Assembly (NCBI RefSeq): GCF_963931675.1
Contig: NZ_OZ007039.1
Span: forward strand, 149,501-213,500
Direction of reading: 5' to 3'
DNA: 64,000 bases
Origin: an uncultured Alistipes sp.
GTDB taxonomy: Bacteria > Bacteroidota > Bacteroidia > Bacteroidales > Rikenellaceae
Below the pieces are notes generated by a model. The model worked only from the letters and a program-made list of their open reading frames with translations, made no database searches and had not been told where the DNA came from. Position numbers and translations under genes: made by a program. Each line of letters opens with the position of its first letter. Position 1 is the first letter of the stretch. Positions 19,866 to 28,211 of the stretch are shown here, piece after piece.

Positions 19866-20855
19866 GCGTTTCTTAATAATTCCATCATTGCTGTTCAGGA
19901 AAAGATACCACTTTACAAAGTCCTTAAAATGTTGTTCCGAGAGTCCACGATGGATTCTTAAATTATCCTTCAAGTGACCGAAGAACGACTCAATAGAATT
20001 TGAAGATTTAGGTACATTAGGGTATCGCGTGTATGAAAACAGATCGGGTATGGCACGCTTGATATGCGAGACACTTCGATGCAGCATCTTATGCGTAAAC
20101 CACCATCTTCCCGACAGCTCATCTACGGTTTTTTCATTGATAAATGGTTCGTGTCGCCGATACCAGTCAATAAAAGCCCGTATCCATAACTGTGCCTCAT
20201 CATGTGTTTGTACTCCATTTAACAAGTGCACCAGTTCGAGGAGTTCCTGTGCCGCTACGGTCTGTGGTTTGCGTGTAATCCACGTCTCTATCTCTCGCGC
20301 TACATGTACCGTACAACGCTGCAAGATCGCCTCCGGACACACTTCCCGCACCGCTTTTATGATATTGGGAGATCCATCACAGGTGACACTCTCAATTTGA
20401 ATGCCGACATCGCGTATAGCCGTTAGGTCTGCTTTCAAATCCCGCAGCGTTTCACTCCTGGTTATGCGATAGAGGAGGGTCATCTTGATGTTGTGATCCC
20501 GATATACAACCAGACAAATCTTATTTGAGAAGTAGGTGCCGTCGATCAGAAGATTTACCTTCTCGCGTCGCTGTATCTGCCATAAAGGGCACTGGGGCAA
20601 GAGCCGATAGAAGTATCTTTTTAGGGTGCGTTCGCTGTATCCGCTCTCACTCGCAAGGTCACAAATACGCTGTTTACCGCGAACCCAACGCGCGAACCAT
20701 ATAAACTTGTTTTTATCGGAAATCCAGTCTCGACGATCCGTAAAATAGCTGCCACAATTCTTACAATAATAGCGGCTGCAACCGCTACGAGTACCCCATT
20801 TTATTGTCTCTAAAAAGCCACAATGAGGACAGCGTATTTTTCGTTTTTTTGACAT
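19860..20855 (-). CDS. Transposase, IS256-like variant with N-terminal Zn ribbon
   Basis: 331 residues. N-terminal zinc ribbon with Cys9, Cys12, Cys31 and Cys34 (CPHCGF ... CKNCG), a helix-turn-helix-like segment (SGYSERTLKRYF) and a DDE catalytic core: Asp105 in LLIDGTYF, Asp160 in VTCDGSPN and Glu289 in SSNSIESFFGHLK. This corresponds to the IS256 variant with a zinc-binding transposase. No frameshift is seen. The start ATG lies one base from a long hairpin. Confidence 0.9.
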   Translation of the reverse strand: MSKKRKIRCPHCGFLETIKWGTRSGCSRYYCKNCGSYFTDRRDWISDKNKFIWFARWVRGKQRICDLASESGYSERTLKRYFYRLLPQCPLWQIQRREKVNLLIDGTYFSNKICLVVYRDHNIKMTLLYRITRSETLRDLKADLTAIRDVGIQIESVTCDGSPNIIKAVREVCPEAILQRCTVHVAREIETWITRKPQTVAAQELLELVHLLNGVQTHDEAQLWIRAFIDWYRRHEPFINEKTVDELSGRWWFTHKMLHRSVSHIKRAIPDLFSYTRYPNVPKSSNSIESFFGHLKDNLRIHRGLSEQHFKDFVKWYLFLNSNDGIIKKRK

Positions 20856-20856
20856 A

Positions 20857-20900
20857 AAAATAGAGATTAGTAGAAACCCGTTTCTACTAATCTCTATTTT
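20857..20900. promoter_or_regulatory. Perfect 21-bp hairpin directly before the transposase start
   Basis: AAAATAGAGATTAGTAGAAA plus C (20857-20877) is followed by a two-base loop and its exact complement (20880-20900). On the transposase message it ends one base before the ATG. Confidence 0.9.
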
Positions 20901-21139
20901 ATCCTTATAACTACCAAATATTATGTCGGTTACATTTTATACCACCAACCAATTTTGGCATCATTACCGGATTTTACGAACGGATGGGATTCCGCACCTT
21001 CGGGCGCGACCCCCTCGATCCGTCGGGCAAGCCCTACCCCATCCTGCATCTCAGGCTGGAACCATCCGCCCCGCCCCATACGGAAAAGGCGGGCGCCTTC
21101 TGACGGACGCTCGCCTTTCCCGTACCCGACGCAAACGGA

Positions 21140-22330
21140 TCACTCCATGCAGCCCGCGACCGACAGCGGCTCGTCACCCACCTCGACCGTCACCTCCGAA
21201 AGTTCTCCCCGCGCATTCTCATAGCGGAACGTATAGCTCCCGTGCTTCTCCAGCAGGATGCGGAAACCGTCGTTCATGTCCTGTTCGGGAGCGGCTGTAC
21301 GGCCCCCGCCCACCTGTTCCGCACCGCGGAAAACATCGACGTTCACAGCAACACGCCCCGCCGAGGTCCCCTCGACCGATGCCGTGCGGTACATCGTAAA
21401 GCGGACCGGGACGTGTGTTCCTCCAGCCAGCAGCGCCTCGGTGTGTGCGGCTCCGAATTCCCGGTAGCGGCGCGTGACATCCACGCCGTGGACGCTGCGC
21501 GACGTTTCACTCCACACCATCGGGAACCAGTCGCCCGTCGGCCGGAACGACACGGCATAAATCGCATGGGAACGCTCCCCCACCGTGGCCTGCCCCGCAT
21601 CGGCCAGGAACCACGCACGGTCGAAATCCGTAAAATAATACTCCGTAAAGTGCCAGCCGCCGTCGAACCACACCTCCGTCCAGCTGTGGTTGCCGCGGTC
21701 GTCGTGCCACGCCGGGGTCCCGACGAACCGCGCCGGGATCCCCACCGACCGCAGGGCATCGACCAGCAGCACCGAAAGTCCCGTACAGGAGGCCATGTGT
21801 TGGCGCATCGACTCTGCGGGGCTCTGGTTGGTCTTCTCGCGCTGCGTGTTGTACTCCACGCCGACCCGCTCGACGATGGCGCGGTTCACCGCCTCGGCCG
21901 CTTCGCGCAGCGTCCGGCATCCGGCCACACAGGGCGCAAAGCGTTCGTAAAAGTCCGCCCGCCACGAGTCGCGCACCTCGTCGACCACGGCATAGGGCAA
22001 CACCTCGTTCAGAAAGATCGAATCCGGCAGTGTCCTGCTCCACGGGAATTGCGCCCGAGCCCGGCAGGCACAGGAGACGTTCTCGCGCAGCAGGTCGAGC
22101 CGCATCGTATCGCGGTCGCCGCACGGCATCCAGGCAATCAGCCAGGCCATCGCTTCGCGTTCGGCGCGCGGCGTTTCACGCAGCAGCTGCCGCAGGCTGT
22201 CGGCTCGCGGGCTCCCGGAAAGGGCCGCATCGAGCAGCGGATCGTAACATGCGGGGATGCCGCTCCCGTAACGGCTGCCGCCGCAGGCGCAGAGGCCCAC
22301 ACTCAGCAAAAGGATCAGCCATCGTATCAT
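21140..22330 (-). CDS. Transglutaminase-like lipoprotein
   Basis: 396 residues. A short lipoprotein signal (MIRWLILLLSVGLCAC) precedes a helical region and a transglutaminase-like cysteine protease fold: Cys182 in ASCTGLSVLLVDALRSVGIPAR, His215 in GNHSWTEVWFDG, and Asp about 235-237 in YYFTDFD. The triad is complete, so it is probably an active peptidase or amidase in the periplasm. The C-terminus looks like a beta-sandwich. Its start overlaps the cutC stop by four bases. Substrate unknown. Confidence 0.8.
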   Translation of the reverse strand: MIRWLILLLSVGLCACGGSRYGSGIPACYDPLLDAALSGSPRADSLRQLLRETPRAEREAMAWLIAWMPCGDRDTMRLDLLRENVSCACRARAQFPWSRTLPDSIFLNEVLPYAVVDEVRDSWRADFYERFAPCVAGCRTLREAAEAVNRAIVERVGVEYNTQREKTNQSPAESMRQHMASCTGLSVLLVDALRSVGIPARFVGTPAWHDDRGNHSWTEVWFDGGWHFTEYYFTDFDRAWFLADAGQATVGERSHAIYAVSFRPTGDWFPMVWSETSRSVHGVDVTRRYREFGAAHTEALLAGGTHVPVRFTMYRTASVEGTSAGRVAVNVDVFRGAEQVGGGRTAAPEQDMNDGFRILLEKHGSYTFRYENARGELSEVTVEVGDEPLSVAGCME

Positions 22331-23061
22331 CGTTCGAGTTCCTTGAGAATCTGTCGTACCAGCGCCTCGTCGGCACACGGAACCGCGTATTCGGGGATCC
22401 CCGCCACACCGCCCATCGAGACCCGCGGATTGCGGAAGCGCATCCGGCTCTCACGCCAGCCCCGGGCGCTGAAGTGCAGGGCATCGACCCCCGCCGCGGC
22501 CAGCAGACGGGCATTCGAGGCGTTCACGCCGCTGCCCGCCATGATTTCGAGGCGCCCGGCCGCCCGGGCGACCAGTTCGCGGAGCGTCGCAAGTCCCTCC
22601 ACGGCGGTGTTGCAGCCGCCCGAGGTGAGGATCCGGCGGCAGCCGCACGCCACGACCGCTTCGAGTGCCTCGAACGGGTCGCGCGTCATGTCAAAGGCCC
22701 GGTGGAAGGTCACCTCCAGGCCGTCGGCCACCGCAACGAGCGCCGCGGTACGCACCCGGTCGACCTCGCCGTCGGGGGTCAGCACGCCCAGGACCACCCC
22801 GTCGGCCCCGCACGCCCGGGCAAAGCGGATCTCCTCGGCCATCTGCTCCAACTCGGAGTCGGTATAGCAGAAATCGCCGCCCCGCGGGCGGATCATCACC
22901 TGGAGCCGGATGCCCGGGACCTCACGCGCCCGGCGGATCGCGGCAGCCGAAGGCGTCGTCCCGCCCTCCCAGGGCGAAGCGCACAATTCAACCCGTATCA
23001 CCCCGGCCCGGGAAGCGACCAGACACGAATCGACGGAATAGGCACAAAGTTCGGTTGTCAT
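22327..23061 (-). CDS. cutC: CutC family protein
   Basis: 244 residues, a TIM-barrel protein of the CutC family (once called a copper homeostasis protein; the true role is uncertain). Seen: MIRPRGGDFCYTDSE, GADGVVLGVLTPDG, VTFHRAFDM, ILTSGGC and IMAGSGVNASN, all conserved. The start at 23061 (MTTELCAYS) was chosen on conservation; upstream in-frame sequence is random-looking. It is 73 bases after lutC. Confidence 0.93.
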   Translation of the reverse strand: MTTELCAYSVDSCLVASRAGVIRVELCASPWEGGTTPSAAAIRRAREVPGIRLQVMIRPRGGDFCYTDSELEQMAEEIRFARACGADGVVLGVLTPDGEVDRVRTAALVAVADGLEVTFHRAFDMTRDPFEALEAVVACGCRRILTSGGCNTAVEGLATLRELVARAAGRLEIMAGSGVNASNARLLAAAGVDALHFSARGWRESRMRFRNPRVSMGGVAGIPEYAVPCADEALVRQILKELER

Positions 23062-23134
23062 ATACGCGATTTTTACAGCAGGTATCGGGGAAACGGGCTG
23101 CCGCACGACATTTCGCCTCGCCCCCCACACGGCA

Positions 23135-23725
23135 TCACCGGTTCACGCCGCGCAACACCACCGTCACCGACATCGGACCATGGGCCCCGAAAACCAGCGC
23201 CTGCTCGATATCAGCCGTCTTCGACGGTCCCGACATGAAGCATCCGTATCCGAAATCGTCCACCTCGGGGCGCACGACGGCTTCGTGCATCGTATCCACC
23301 AGGGCATCCTGCGGGATGACAATCATCAGGGCCGTAGCGCCGAAATAGAGCGCCTTGTGACGAATATCCTGTGCGATCCACACCGCACCGTTCTCCGCCA
23401 CGCCGAACGAACCCCGGACCACCCCCAGGTCCACATCCACCAACTCCCGCGGATCCTCCACCGCATCGGGATCAATCGTCGCCAACGTCACCTCGGGCAG
23501 CGCCGAGGCAATCCGCCGCGCCTCCGGATAACACCGGCGGATCACCCCGTCGAGGGTCTCCCCCGGCAGCATCCGCACGGCACGCCCCCCGGCCGCCTCC
23601 AGCCGTTCGGCAAACACCGCCTCGCGCGCCTCGAAACGCTGGGGAACAAAATCCATTTCCGGATACGGCGACTCGGGCATCCCGTCCGCCGCAAGACGTT
23701 TCAATATCTCTTCCTTGCTGTTCAT
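23135..23725 (-). CDS. lutC: Lactate utilization protein C (LUD domain)
   Basis: 196 residues, LUD-domain subunit of the LutABC lactate oxidation complex. The C-terminal half carries the conserved stretch GVAENGAVWI and YGCFMSGPSKTADIEQALVFGAHGP. It begins one base after lutB. The start at 23725 (MNSKEEILKRLA) is the natural N-terminus. Confidence 0.92.
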   Translation of the reverse strand: MNSKEEILKRLAADGMPESPYPEMDFVPQRFEAREAVFAERLEAAGGRAVRMLPGETLDGVIRRCYPEARRIASALPEVTLATIDPDAVEDPRELVDVDLGVVRGSFGVAENGAVWIAQDIRHKALYFGATALMIVIPQDALVDTMHEAVVRPEVDDFGYGCFMSGPSKTADIEQALVFGAHGPMSVTVVLRGVNR

Positions 23726-23726
23726 C

Positions 23727-25094
23727 TTACTTCCTTTCCTCTTTTTTCCATCCGGCATTGAAACTCCGCGGCGCAAAGGGCGGCATGGCCCGCCCCGGAG
23801 CACTCCACGGATTCAGGCCGTTTTCGAGCATCCACCGAGGCAGTTTCCCGGCCGCACGCCCCAGTGCAATCGCCCCGTAAAAGCGGTGCGGACCGCCCAT
23901 CACGAAATCCATCCCCTTCACCATCAGTTTCTTCTTCCGATCGGCCAGCCCCAGTTCATCGAGCTGCTGCCGCCACTGGTAGATCTGCTCCCCGAGGTCG
24001 ATCTTCGCCGGGCAGACCCCCGAACACGAATAACAGAGCGAGCAGGCCGACACATTGCCGCGGTGACGCTCCGCAGAACGAAGCATCCCAAGGTTGATCC
24101 CCAGCGGCCCGGGAATGAAATAGCTGTAGGAGTAGCCGCCCGAACGCCGGTAGACCGGGCAGGTGTTCATGCAGGCCCCGCAGCGCAGGCATTTGAGCAT
24201 GTTGCGGTGCCGGGCGTCGGCCAGCCACTCCGAACGCCCGTTGTCGACCAGGATCACATGGATCTCCCGCCCCGGAGCCGGACGACGGTAGAGCGACGTG
24301 TAGGTCGTGACGGCCTGGCCCGTCCCCGAACGCGCCAGCAGCCGCGTGAAGACCCCCAGGGCCTTCATGTCGGGAATCACCTTCTCGATCCCGAGGATGG
24401 CGATATGCAGGTCGGCGAACGACGTCCCCAGATCGGCATTGCCCTCGTTCGTGCAGACGGCCAGCGCCCCGGTCGAAGCCACGGCGAAGTTGACCCCCGT
24501 CATCGAAATATCCGCATCCAGGAATTTCGGACGAAGGGCCCGCCGGGCGGCATGGGTCAGGTAGGTGGGATCGCTGTTGCCCGCCTCGGTCCCCAGCTCC
24601 CGCTCGAACAGCGCACCGACCTCCTCGCGGCGCACGGCAATCGCCGGCAGCACGATGTGGCTCGGCGGCAGATGCAGCAGCTGCATGATCCGCTCCCCGA
24701 GGTCGCTCTCCACCGCCTCGACACCCCGCGCCTCCAGGTAGGGCGTCAACCCGCACTCCTCCGAAAGCATCGACTTGCTCTTGACAAGCCGCCGCCCGCC
24801 GTGTGCGCGGATCAGACCCCAGACCGTCTCGTTCAGCTCCGCGGCATCCGACGCCCAATGGACCGTCATGCCGTTGGCCGTGGCGTTGCGCTCGAACTCG
24901 CAAAGGTAATCCCCCAGATGGCTCAGCGTATGGAGCTTGAGCTCCGACGACAGGCGCCGCAGCGACTCCCACTCGGGGACCGTCGCCATCATCCGGTCCC
25001 GTTTCTCCCGGACGGCATACAGCGCCCGGTCGTGCCACGCCAGACGCTCGGCGTTGGCGACAAAGCGTTTTGCAGATTGGGAATGCGTACTCAT
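23727..25094 (-). CDS. lutB: Lactate utilization iron-sulfur protein B
   Basis: 455 residues. Electron-carrying subunit of the lactate oxidase complex: an N-terminal LUD domain, then two 4Fe-4S ferredoxin motifs (CLRCGACMNTCPVY and CSLCYSCSGVCPAKIDLG) and a C-terminal domain with DFVMGGPHRFY. Overlaps lutA by four bases (ATGA). Confidence 0.95.
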   Translation of the reverse strand: MSTHSQSAKRFVANAERLAWHDRALYAVREKRDRMMATVPEWESLRRLSSELKLHTLSHLGDYLCEFERNATANGMTVHWASDAAELNETVWGLIRAHGGRRLVKSKSMLSEECGLTPYLEARGVEAVESDLGERIMQLLHLPPSHIVLPAIAVRREEVGALFERELGTEAGNSDPTYLTHAARRALRPKFLDADISMTGVNFAVASTGALAVCTNEGNADLGTSFADLHIAILGIEKVIPDMKALGVFTRLLARSGTGQAVTTYTSLYRRPAPGREIHVILVDNGRSEWLADARHRNMLKCLRCGACMNTCPVYRRSGGYSYSYFIPGPLGINLGMLRSAERHRGNVSACSLCYSCSGVCPAKIDLGEQIYQWRQQLDELGLADRKKKLMVKGMDFVMGGPHRFYGAIALGRAAGKLPRWMLENGLNPWSAPGRAMPPFAPRSFNAGWKKEERK

Positions 25095-25831
25095 GGCCTC
25101 GAATTCAAGATTTCAACCAGATGGATCGTCCGGATCGGAAGACCTTCCCGCGTGATGATCCCCTGCATGTGCATCAGGCACGACGAATCGGCTCCGGTAA
25201 TGTACTCGGCTCCGGTGGCAAGATGGCGTTCGACCTTCGCCCGTCCCATGGCCACCGACACGGCGTTCTCCTCCACGGAGAACATCCCGCCGAACCCGCA
25301 GCACTCGTCACGCCGTTCGGGTTCGACAACCTCGACCCCCTCGACCAGCGACAGCAGGTCGCGCAACTTCGAACGGGGAGGCTCCTGCAGCTCGCTCGGC
25401 GACGAAAGGCCCATCTTCCGGACCCCGTGGCAGGAGTTGTGCAGGCTCACCCGGTGCGGGAACCGGGCGTCGAGATGCGTCGGTTTCACAACGTCGTGGA
25501 GAAATTCGCAGATCTCCCAGATCCGCGCATCCAGGCACGCATGTTCCCGGTAATCGGGCAGCAGCCGCGGGTAACCCTCCCGCACGAAAACCGCACAGCT
25601 CGCCGACGGCCCCACCACGTAGTCGTATCCGGCAAAGAGCCGCTCCATGCGTTCGGCCAGCTCCCGGGCATCCTTCTCGAAACCCGCATTGGCCATCGGC
25701 TGGCCGCAGCAGGTCTGATCCAGCGGGTAATCGACCTCGCAGCCCATATGCCGCAACAACTCATACGAAGCACGCCCCACGTCGGGATAGAGCGCATTGA
25801 TATAACAGGGAATGAACAATCCGACTTTCAT
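25091..25831 (-). CDS. lutA: Lactate utilization protein A (CCG-domain)
   Basis: 246 residues. Two cysteine-rich CCG domains: PCYINALYP...QTCCGQPMANAGF and LHNSCHG...DECCGFGGMFSVEENAVS, as in LutA and glycolate/heterodisulfide reductase subunits that bind Fe-S clusters. First gene of lutABC; start at 25831 (MKVGLFIPCY) is set by conservation and by a promoter box 40 bases upstream. Confidence 0.95.
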   Translation of the reverse strand: MKVGLFIPCYINALYPDVGRASYELLRHMGCEVDYPLDQTCCGQPMANAGFEKDARELAERMERLFAGYDYVVGPSASCAVFVREGYPRLLPDYREHACLDARIWEICEFLHDVVKPTHLDARFPHRVSLHNSCHGVRKMGLSSPSELQEPPRSKLRDLLSLVEGVEVVEPERRDECCGFGGMFSVEENAVSVAMGRAKVERHLATGAEYITGADSSCLMHMQGIITREGLPIRTIHLVEILNSRP

Positions 25832-25873
25832 CCGTATTTCCGTTTGCCGGGCCCGCAACGCACGGACCCGCTT

Positions 25874-25881
25874 CAAAGATA
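25874..25881 (-). promoter_or_regulatory. -7 box of lutABC
   Basis: Read leftward: TATCTTTG, a perfect TAnnTTTG box, about 43 bases before the lutA ATG. No good -33 element. Confidence 0.5.
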
Positions 25882-25955
25882 ATCCTTTTCCGCGTTCGCT
25901 GTTCCGTGTCCCGGACTTTTTTCCTCGAAAAACACCCCAAACGCCCCCAAAATGC

Positions 25956-25988
25956 AAAAAAAAGAGAGCCCCGCATTGCGGGACTCTC
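25956..25988 (-). terminator. Terminator of hsp20
   Basis: 11-bp stem with one mismatch (25964-25974 with 25978-25988), followed on the minus strand by a run of eight T, 20 bases after the hsp20 stop. Confidence 0.85.
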
Positions 25989-26008
25989 CCAAACCGGTTA
26001 CCGACCGA

Positions 26009-26446
26009 TCATTTGATCTCGATCTGGCGGGCAGTCGAAGCGGTCTCCATCACCTTCTTCTTCGGAATGTCGATGCTCATCACACCATGCTCCACTTTTG
26101 CGGAGATCTTCTCCCGCTCGACATTGTCCGGAAGCAGCAGACTCTGCTGGAACTGCGTGTAGGAAAACTCCCGACGCAGATAGGTGCCCTTGTGCTTCTT
26201 GTCCTCCTCCTTCTCCTCGTTGTGCTTCTCCATCGAGATGATCAGCTCGTTGTCCTCGTTGATATGAACCTTGAAATCCTCCTTGGTCATACCCGGAGCT
26301 GCGACTTCGATCTTGTACTCGTCGTCGTTCTCAAGGATGTTTACGGCCGGAGCCGTCGTGTTGCGCCGCTCCATCAACCAGTCGTTGTTCAGAAAATCGT
26401 TGAAAATGCTCGGCAGCCAGTTTTGATTCCGTCTTACAGGTACCAT
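26009..26446 (-). CDS. Hsp20/alpha-crystallin small heat-shock protein
   Basis: 145 residues. ATP-independent holdase. Alpha-crystallin domain about residues 35-140 (DDEYKIEVAAPGMTKEDFKV, LRREFSYTQFQQSLLLP), ending with VMSIDIPKK, the family C-terminal motif region. Normal length. Monocistronic with its own terminator. It has an unusually good Shine-Dalgarno sequence for this genome, which suggests high expression. Confidence 0.95.
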   Translation of the reverse strand: MVPVRRNQNWLPSIFNDFLNNDWLMERRNTTAPAVNILENDDEYKIEVAAPGMTKEDFKVHINEDNELIISMEKHNEEKEEDKKHKGTYLRREFSYTQFQQSLLLPDNVEREKISAKVEHGVMSIDIPKKKVMETASTARQIEIK

Positions 26447-26454
26447 AGTTGTGT

Positions 26455-26460
26455 CCTCCT
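26455..26460 (-). promoter_or_regulatory. Strong Shine-Dalgarno of hsp20
   Basis: AAGGAGG (minus strand) with AGGAGG at 26460-26455, eight bases before the ATG. Most other genes in the window have no such site. Confidence 0.7.
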
Positions 26461-26561
26461 TGTTTATTTTGGTTTAACATTTGTTCTTGCGTCCCCGCCT
26501 CTTCCGAAGCGGTTTCAACCCCCAATGGAACAAAACCTGTGCCACAGCATGAAATCGGAAA

Positions 26562-26615
26562 TTTTGTCACTATTTGTCACAAATCCCGACATTTCGGGAC
26601 AGGTTGTGACAAAAA
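26562..26615. promoter_or_regulatory. Clustered TTTGTCAC repeats between hsp20 and a GNAT gene
   Basis: TTTTGTCAC at 26562-26570, TTTGTCAC at 26573-26580 and the inverted copy GTGACAAAAA at 26606-26615, with a small palindrome TCCCGA/TCGGGA between them. Located in the divergent gap, a candidate operator. Confidence 0.45.
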
Positions 26616-26659
26616 GTCAGCCATCCATGCAGACAAGACGACATCCGGCGATCTTTTCG

Positions 26660-26667
26660 TACCTTTG
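26660..26667 (+). promoter_or_regulatory. -7 box of the GNAT gene
   Basis: TACCTTTG, a perfect Bacteroidetes -7 box, 46 to 70 bases before the two candidate starts; no clear -33 TTTG. Confidence 0.5.
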
Positions 26668-26737
26668 TGCCGGGGATCGGTCCGCCCGGCAGCCGGAGCG
26701 GTACCTTCCCGGAATGCCGAACCTGCAGACTCCGCCC

Positions 26738-27259
26738 ATGGAACAGACCCTTTTTCGGTCGGCAACCCCTGCCGACGTCCCGCGCATCCTGCAAATCATC
26801 CGCCAGGCCCAGCGCCGCATGGCCGCCGCCGGAAGCCTCCAGTGGCAGGACAGATACCCCGCCCCCGGGAATATCGACGACGATCTGAAACACCGATACG
26901 GCCATGTGATCACCCGGGAGGGAGCGTCCGGGGGGCCGACGGTCATCGCCTACGGTGCGATTGTCTTCGACGGGGAACCGGCCTACGAGGCCCTCGACGG
27001 AGCGTGGCTCACCCGAGGCGACTATGTGGTCGTGCACCGGCTGGCCGTGGCCGACGAAGCACTGGGAAACGGAATCGGGAGGGAATTCCTGAAACAGACG
27101 GAACAACTCGCCCGCGAACGCGGGATCCGGGCCTTCCGCATCGACACCAATTTCGACAACCGGCGCATGTTGCGGATCCTCGCCCAAACGGGATTCGTGC
27201 GCTGCGGGAAGGTCGTATACCGCAGCGGCGAACGCGAAGCCTTCGAGAAGGTTCTCTGA
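26738..27259 (+). CDS. GNAT family N-acetyltransferase
   Basis: 173 residues. GNAT fold with the acetyl-CoA loop VHRLAVADEALGNGIGREFLKQ and the following RAFRIDTNFDNRRMLRILAQTGF, the usual motif-A and motif-B order. Substrate unknown. ATG 26738 is taken as start; ATG 26714 (eight residues longer) is also downstream of the promoter box and possible. Divergent from hsp20. Confidence 0.85.
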   Translation: MEQTLFRSATPADVPRILQIIRQAQRRMAAAGSLQWQDRYPAPGNIDDDLKHRYGHVITREGASGGPTVIAYGAIVFDGEPAYEALDGAWLTRGDYVVVHRLAVADEALGNGIGREFLKQTEQLARERGIRAFRIDTNFDNRRMLRILAQTGFVRCGKVVYRSGEREAFEKVL

Positions 27260-27358
27260 CTCCCGGAAGGCTCCTCAGAAACAGAACGGCACAAAAAATC
27301 GGAACCGAAACGAATGTTCGATCCCGAATCCTTTGCTCAAATGGACATGTACACTCCG

Positions 27359-27622
27359 TTACACAGCCTTTTCCTCATGTCGGGCGGTTTGCCGCTGCGT
27401 CTCGATCTCCTTAAAAAACTCCTCCAGGGAAATCCCGTAATAATCGCATAAATCGGCCAAAGTCGTCAAGGATATACTGTGGCGGCCGCTTTCGATCCGC
27501 CCGATATTCAGATCGGTGTCGAAACGGACATTCTCCTGGGTCAACCCCCGGGTCCGACGGATTGACTTCAACCGCTCGATCACCTGCTCCACCAAAATGT
27601 CATTACGCCGCTGTCGTTTCAT
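27359..27622 (-). CDS. XRE-family helix-turn-helix regulator
   Basis: 87 residues. HTH region about 12-65: VEQVIERLKSIRRTRGLTQ, VRFDTDLNIGRIESG, LTTLADLCDYYGISLEEFFK, a full XRE/Cro fold. The ATG at 27622 precedes the first helix; longer in-frame starts add unstructured sequence. Minus strand, convergent with the GNAT gene. Boxes matching TAnnTTTG on the minus strand lie at 27807-27814 and 27865-27872. Possibly linked to the mobile-element remnants near tRNA-Phe, but no direct evidence. Confidence 0.8.
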   Translation of the reverse strand: MKRQRRNDILVEQVIERLKSIRRTRGLTQENVRFDTDLNIGRIESGRHSISLTTLADLCDYYGISLEEFFKEIETQRQTARHEEKAV

Positions 27623-28061
27623 AATACAAAGAAGCGGATTTCTGCACTCAAAAGTTACTACACACTTGTCATACGGTTCGGAATCCGCTATTTCCGGATG
27701 CCGGGCGGGGGCTCGAACCGACACTGCCAGATCCGCCCTACTATCGAAAAAAGAGCCGCTTCCGGAGTTCCGGCACACGCCCGACAAGGCAAATTGCGAA
27801 CTGCGGCAAAGGTAAACTTTTTCCAATTTGCATCTGCCGGGCCGCGACCTGTCTTTGATGCGGTCAAAGATACGGAATTAACGACAAAAACAGGCGGGAG
27901 GAGACGAAAATCGGCCTGTACGGCGGATTCAGGGTGGAGGCGGTCGGTCGAAGGATGGGTTAAGGGCGGAAAAAATCGACATTTTTCATCGAAGGATTTG
28001 CAGATTCATTTTTTTTGTTTACCTTTGCACCACGATAGGACCGAAGAGGTTATCGTCGGAT
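27623..28061. other. Intergenic region between the XRE gene and tRNA-Phe
   Basis: About 440 bases with no credible gene. It holds two minus-strand -7-like boxes (27807-27814, 27865-27872) and the plus-strand tRNA promoter at its right end. A stretch at about 27700-27720 resembles a tRNA T-arm on the minus strand but does not fold into a tRNA. Confidence 0.6.
27997..28027 (+). promoter_or_regulatory. Promoter of tRNA-Phe
   Basis: TTTG at 27997-28000, a 19-base spacer and TACCTTTG at 28020-28027: a perfect Bacteroidetes promoter, about 34 bases before the tRNA. Confidence 0.85.
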
Positions 28062-28134
28062 GGTGCCATAGCTCAGTTGGTAGAGCAAAGGACTGAAAAT
28101 CCTTGTGTCCCCGGTTCGATTCCTGGTGGTACCA
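28062..28134 (+). tRNA. tRNA-Phe (anticodon GAA)
   Basis: 73 bases forming a complete cloverleaf: acceptor GGTGCCA with TGGTACC (one G-T pair), D-stem GCTC/GAGC, anticodon stem AAGGA/TCCTT with loop CTGAAAA (GAA), T-loop TTCGATT. One C-U opposition interrupts the T-stem (CCCGG/CCTGG). CCA is not encoded. Flanked by a consensus promoter and a terminator. Confidence 0.96.
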
Positions 28135-28144
28135 CTTGAAAATC

Positions 28145-28176
28145 AACGGCTTACAGCGATGTAGGCCGTTTTTTTG
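28145..28176 (+). terminator. Terminator of tRNA-Phe
   Basis: 11-bp stem with one G-T pair (28145-28155 and 28160-28170), GCGA loop, then a run of T. Confidence 0.85.
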
Positions 28177-28211
28177 TCTTTTTCGTAGCGGTTTTATGCA
28201 TATTTAAACAG

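Larger units (their letters stand above)
19796..20968 (-). mobile_element. Insertion sequence, IS256-type with Zn-ribbon transposase
   Basis: A 1173-bp element. Ends are imperfect inverted repeats of about 27 bases beginning GGTAATGATGCCAAAA on both sides. It is flanked by a perfect 8-bp target duplication GGATTTTA (19788-19795 and 20969-20976). It carries one transposase on the minus strand, a hairpin in front of the transposase start and a hairpin over its stop. Intact-looking ends, intact transposase and a clean duplication imply a recent insertion. Confidence 0.95.
19443..21103 (+). pseudogene. GNAT N-acetyltransferase gene split by an insertion sequence
   Basis: A GNAT gene starting at GTG (overlapping the upstream stop as GTGA). 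The 5' part (19443-19795) encodes the acetyl-CoA-binding region LEMLFVDPAERGKGIGRELV and runs into QAVGF; the 3' part (20977-21103) continues YERMGFRTFGRDPLDPSG to a stop. Removing the insertion sequence and one copy of the 8-base duplication restores a continuous 159-residue protein of normal GNAT length. In its present form the protein stops at the element border (frame AVGF then TAG) and lacks its last strands. Confidence 0.92.

Noticed and set aside
27697..27790. Possible tRNA on the minus strand (GGTTCGAGCC-like T-arm)
   Set aside because: T-stem does not pair, no D-arm or anticodon arm can be drawn, and the acceptor halves do not match. At most a fragment.
27698..28096. 132-codon frame ending inside tRNA-Phe
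   Set aside because: Overlaps the tRNA and its promoter; composition is random.
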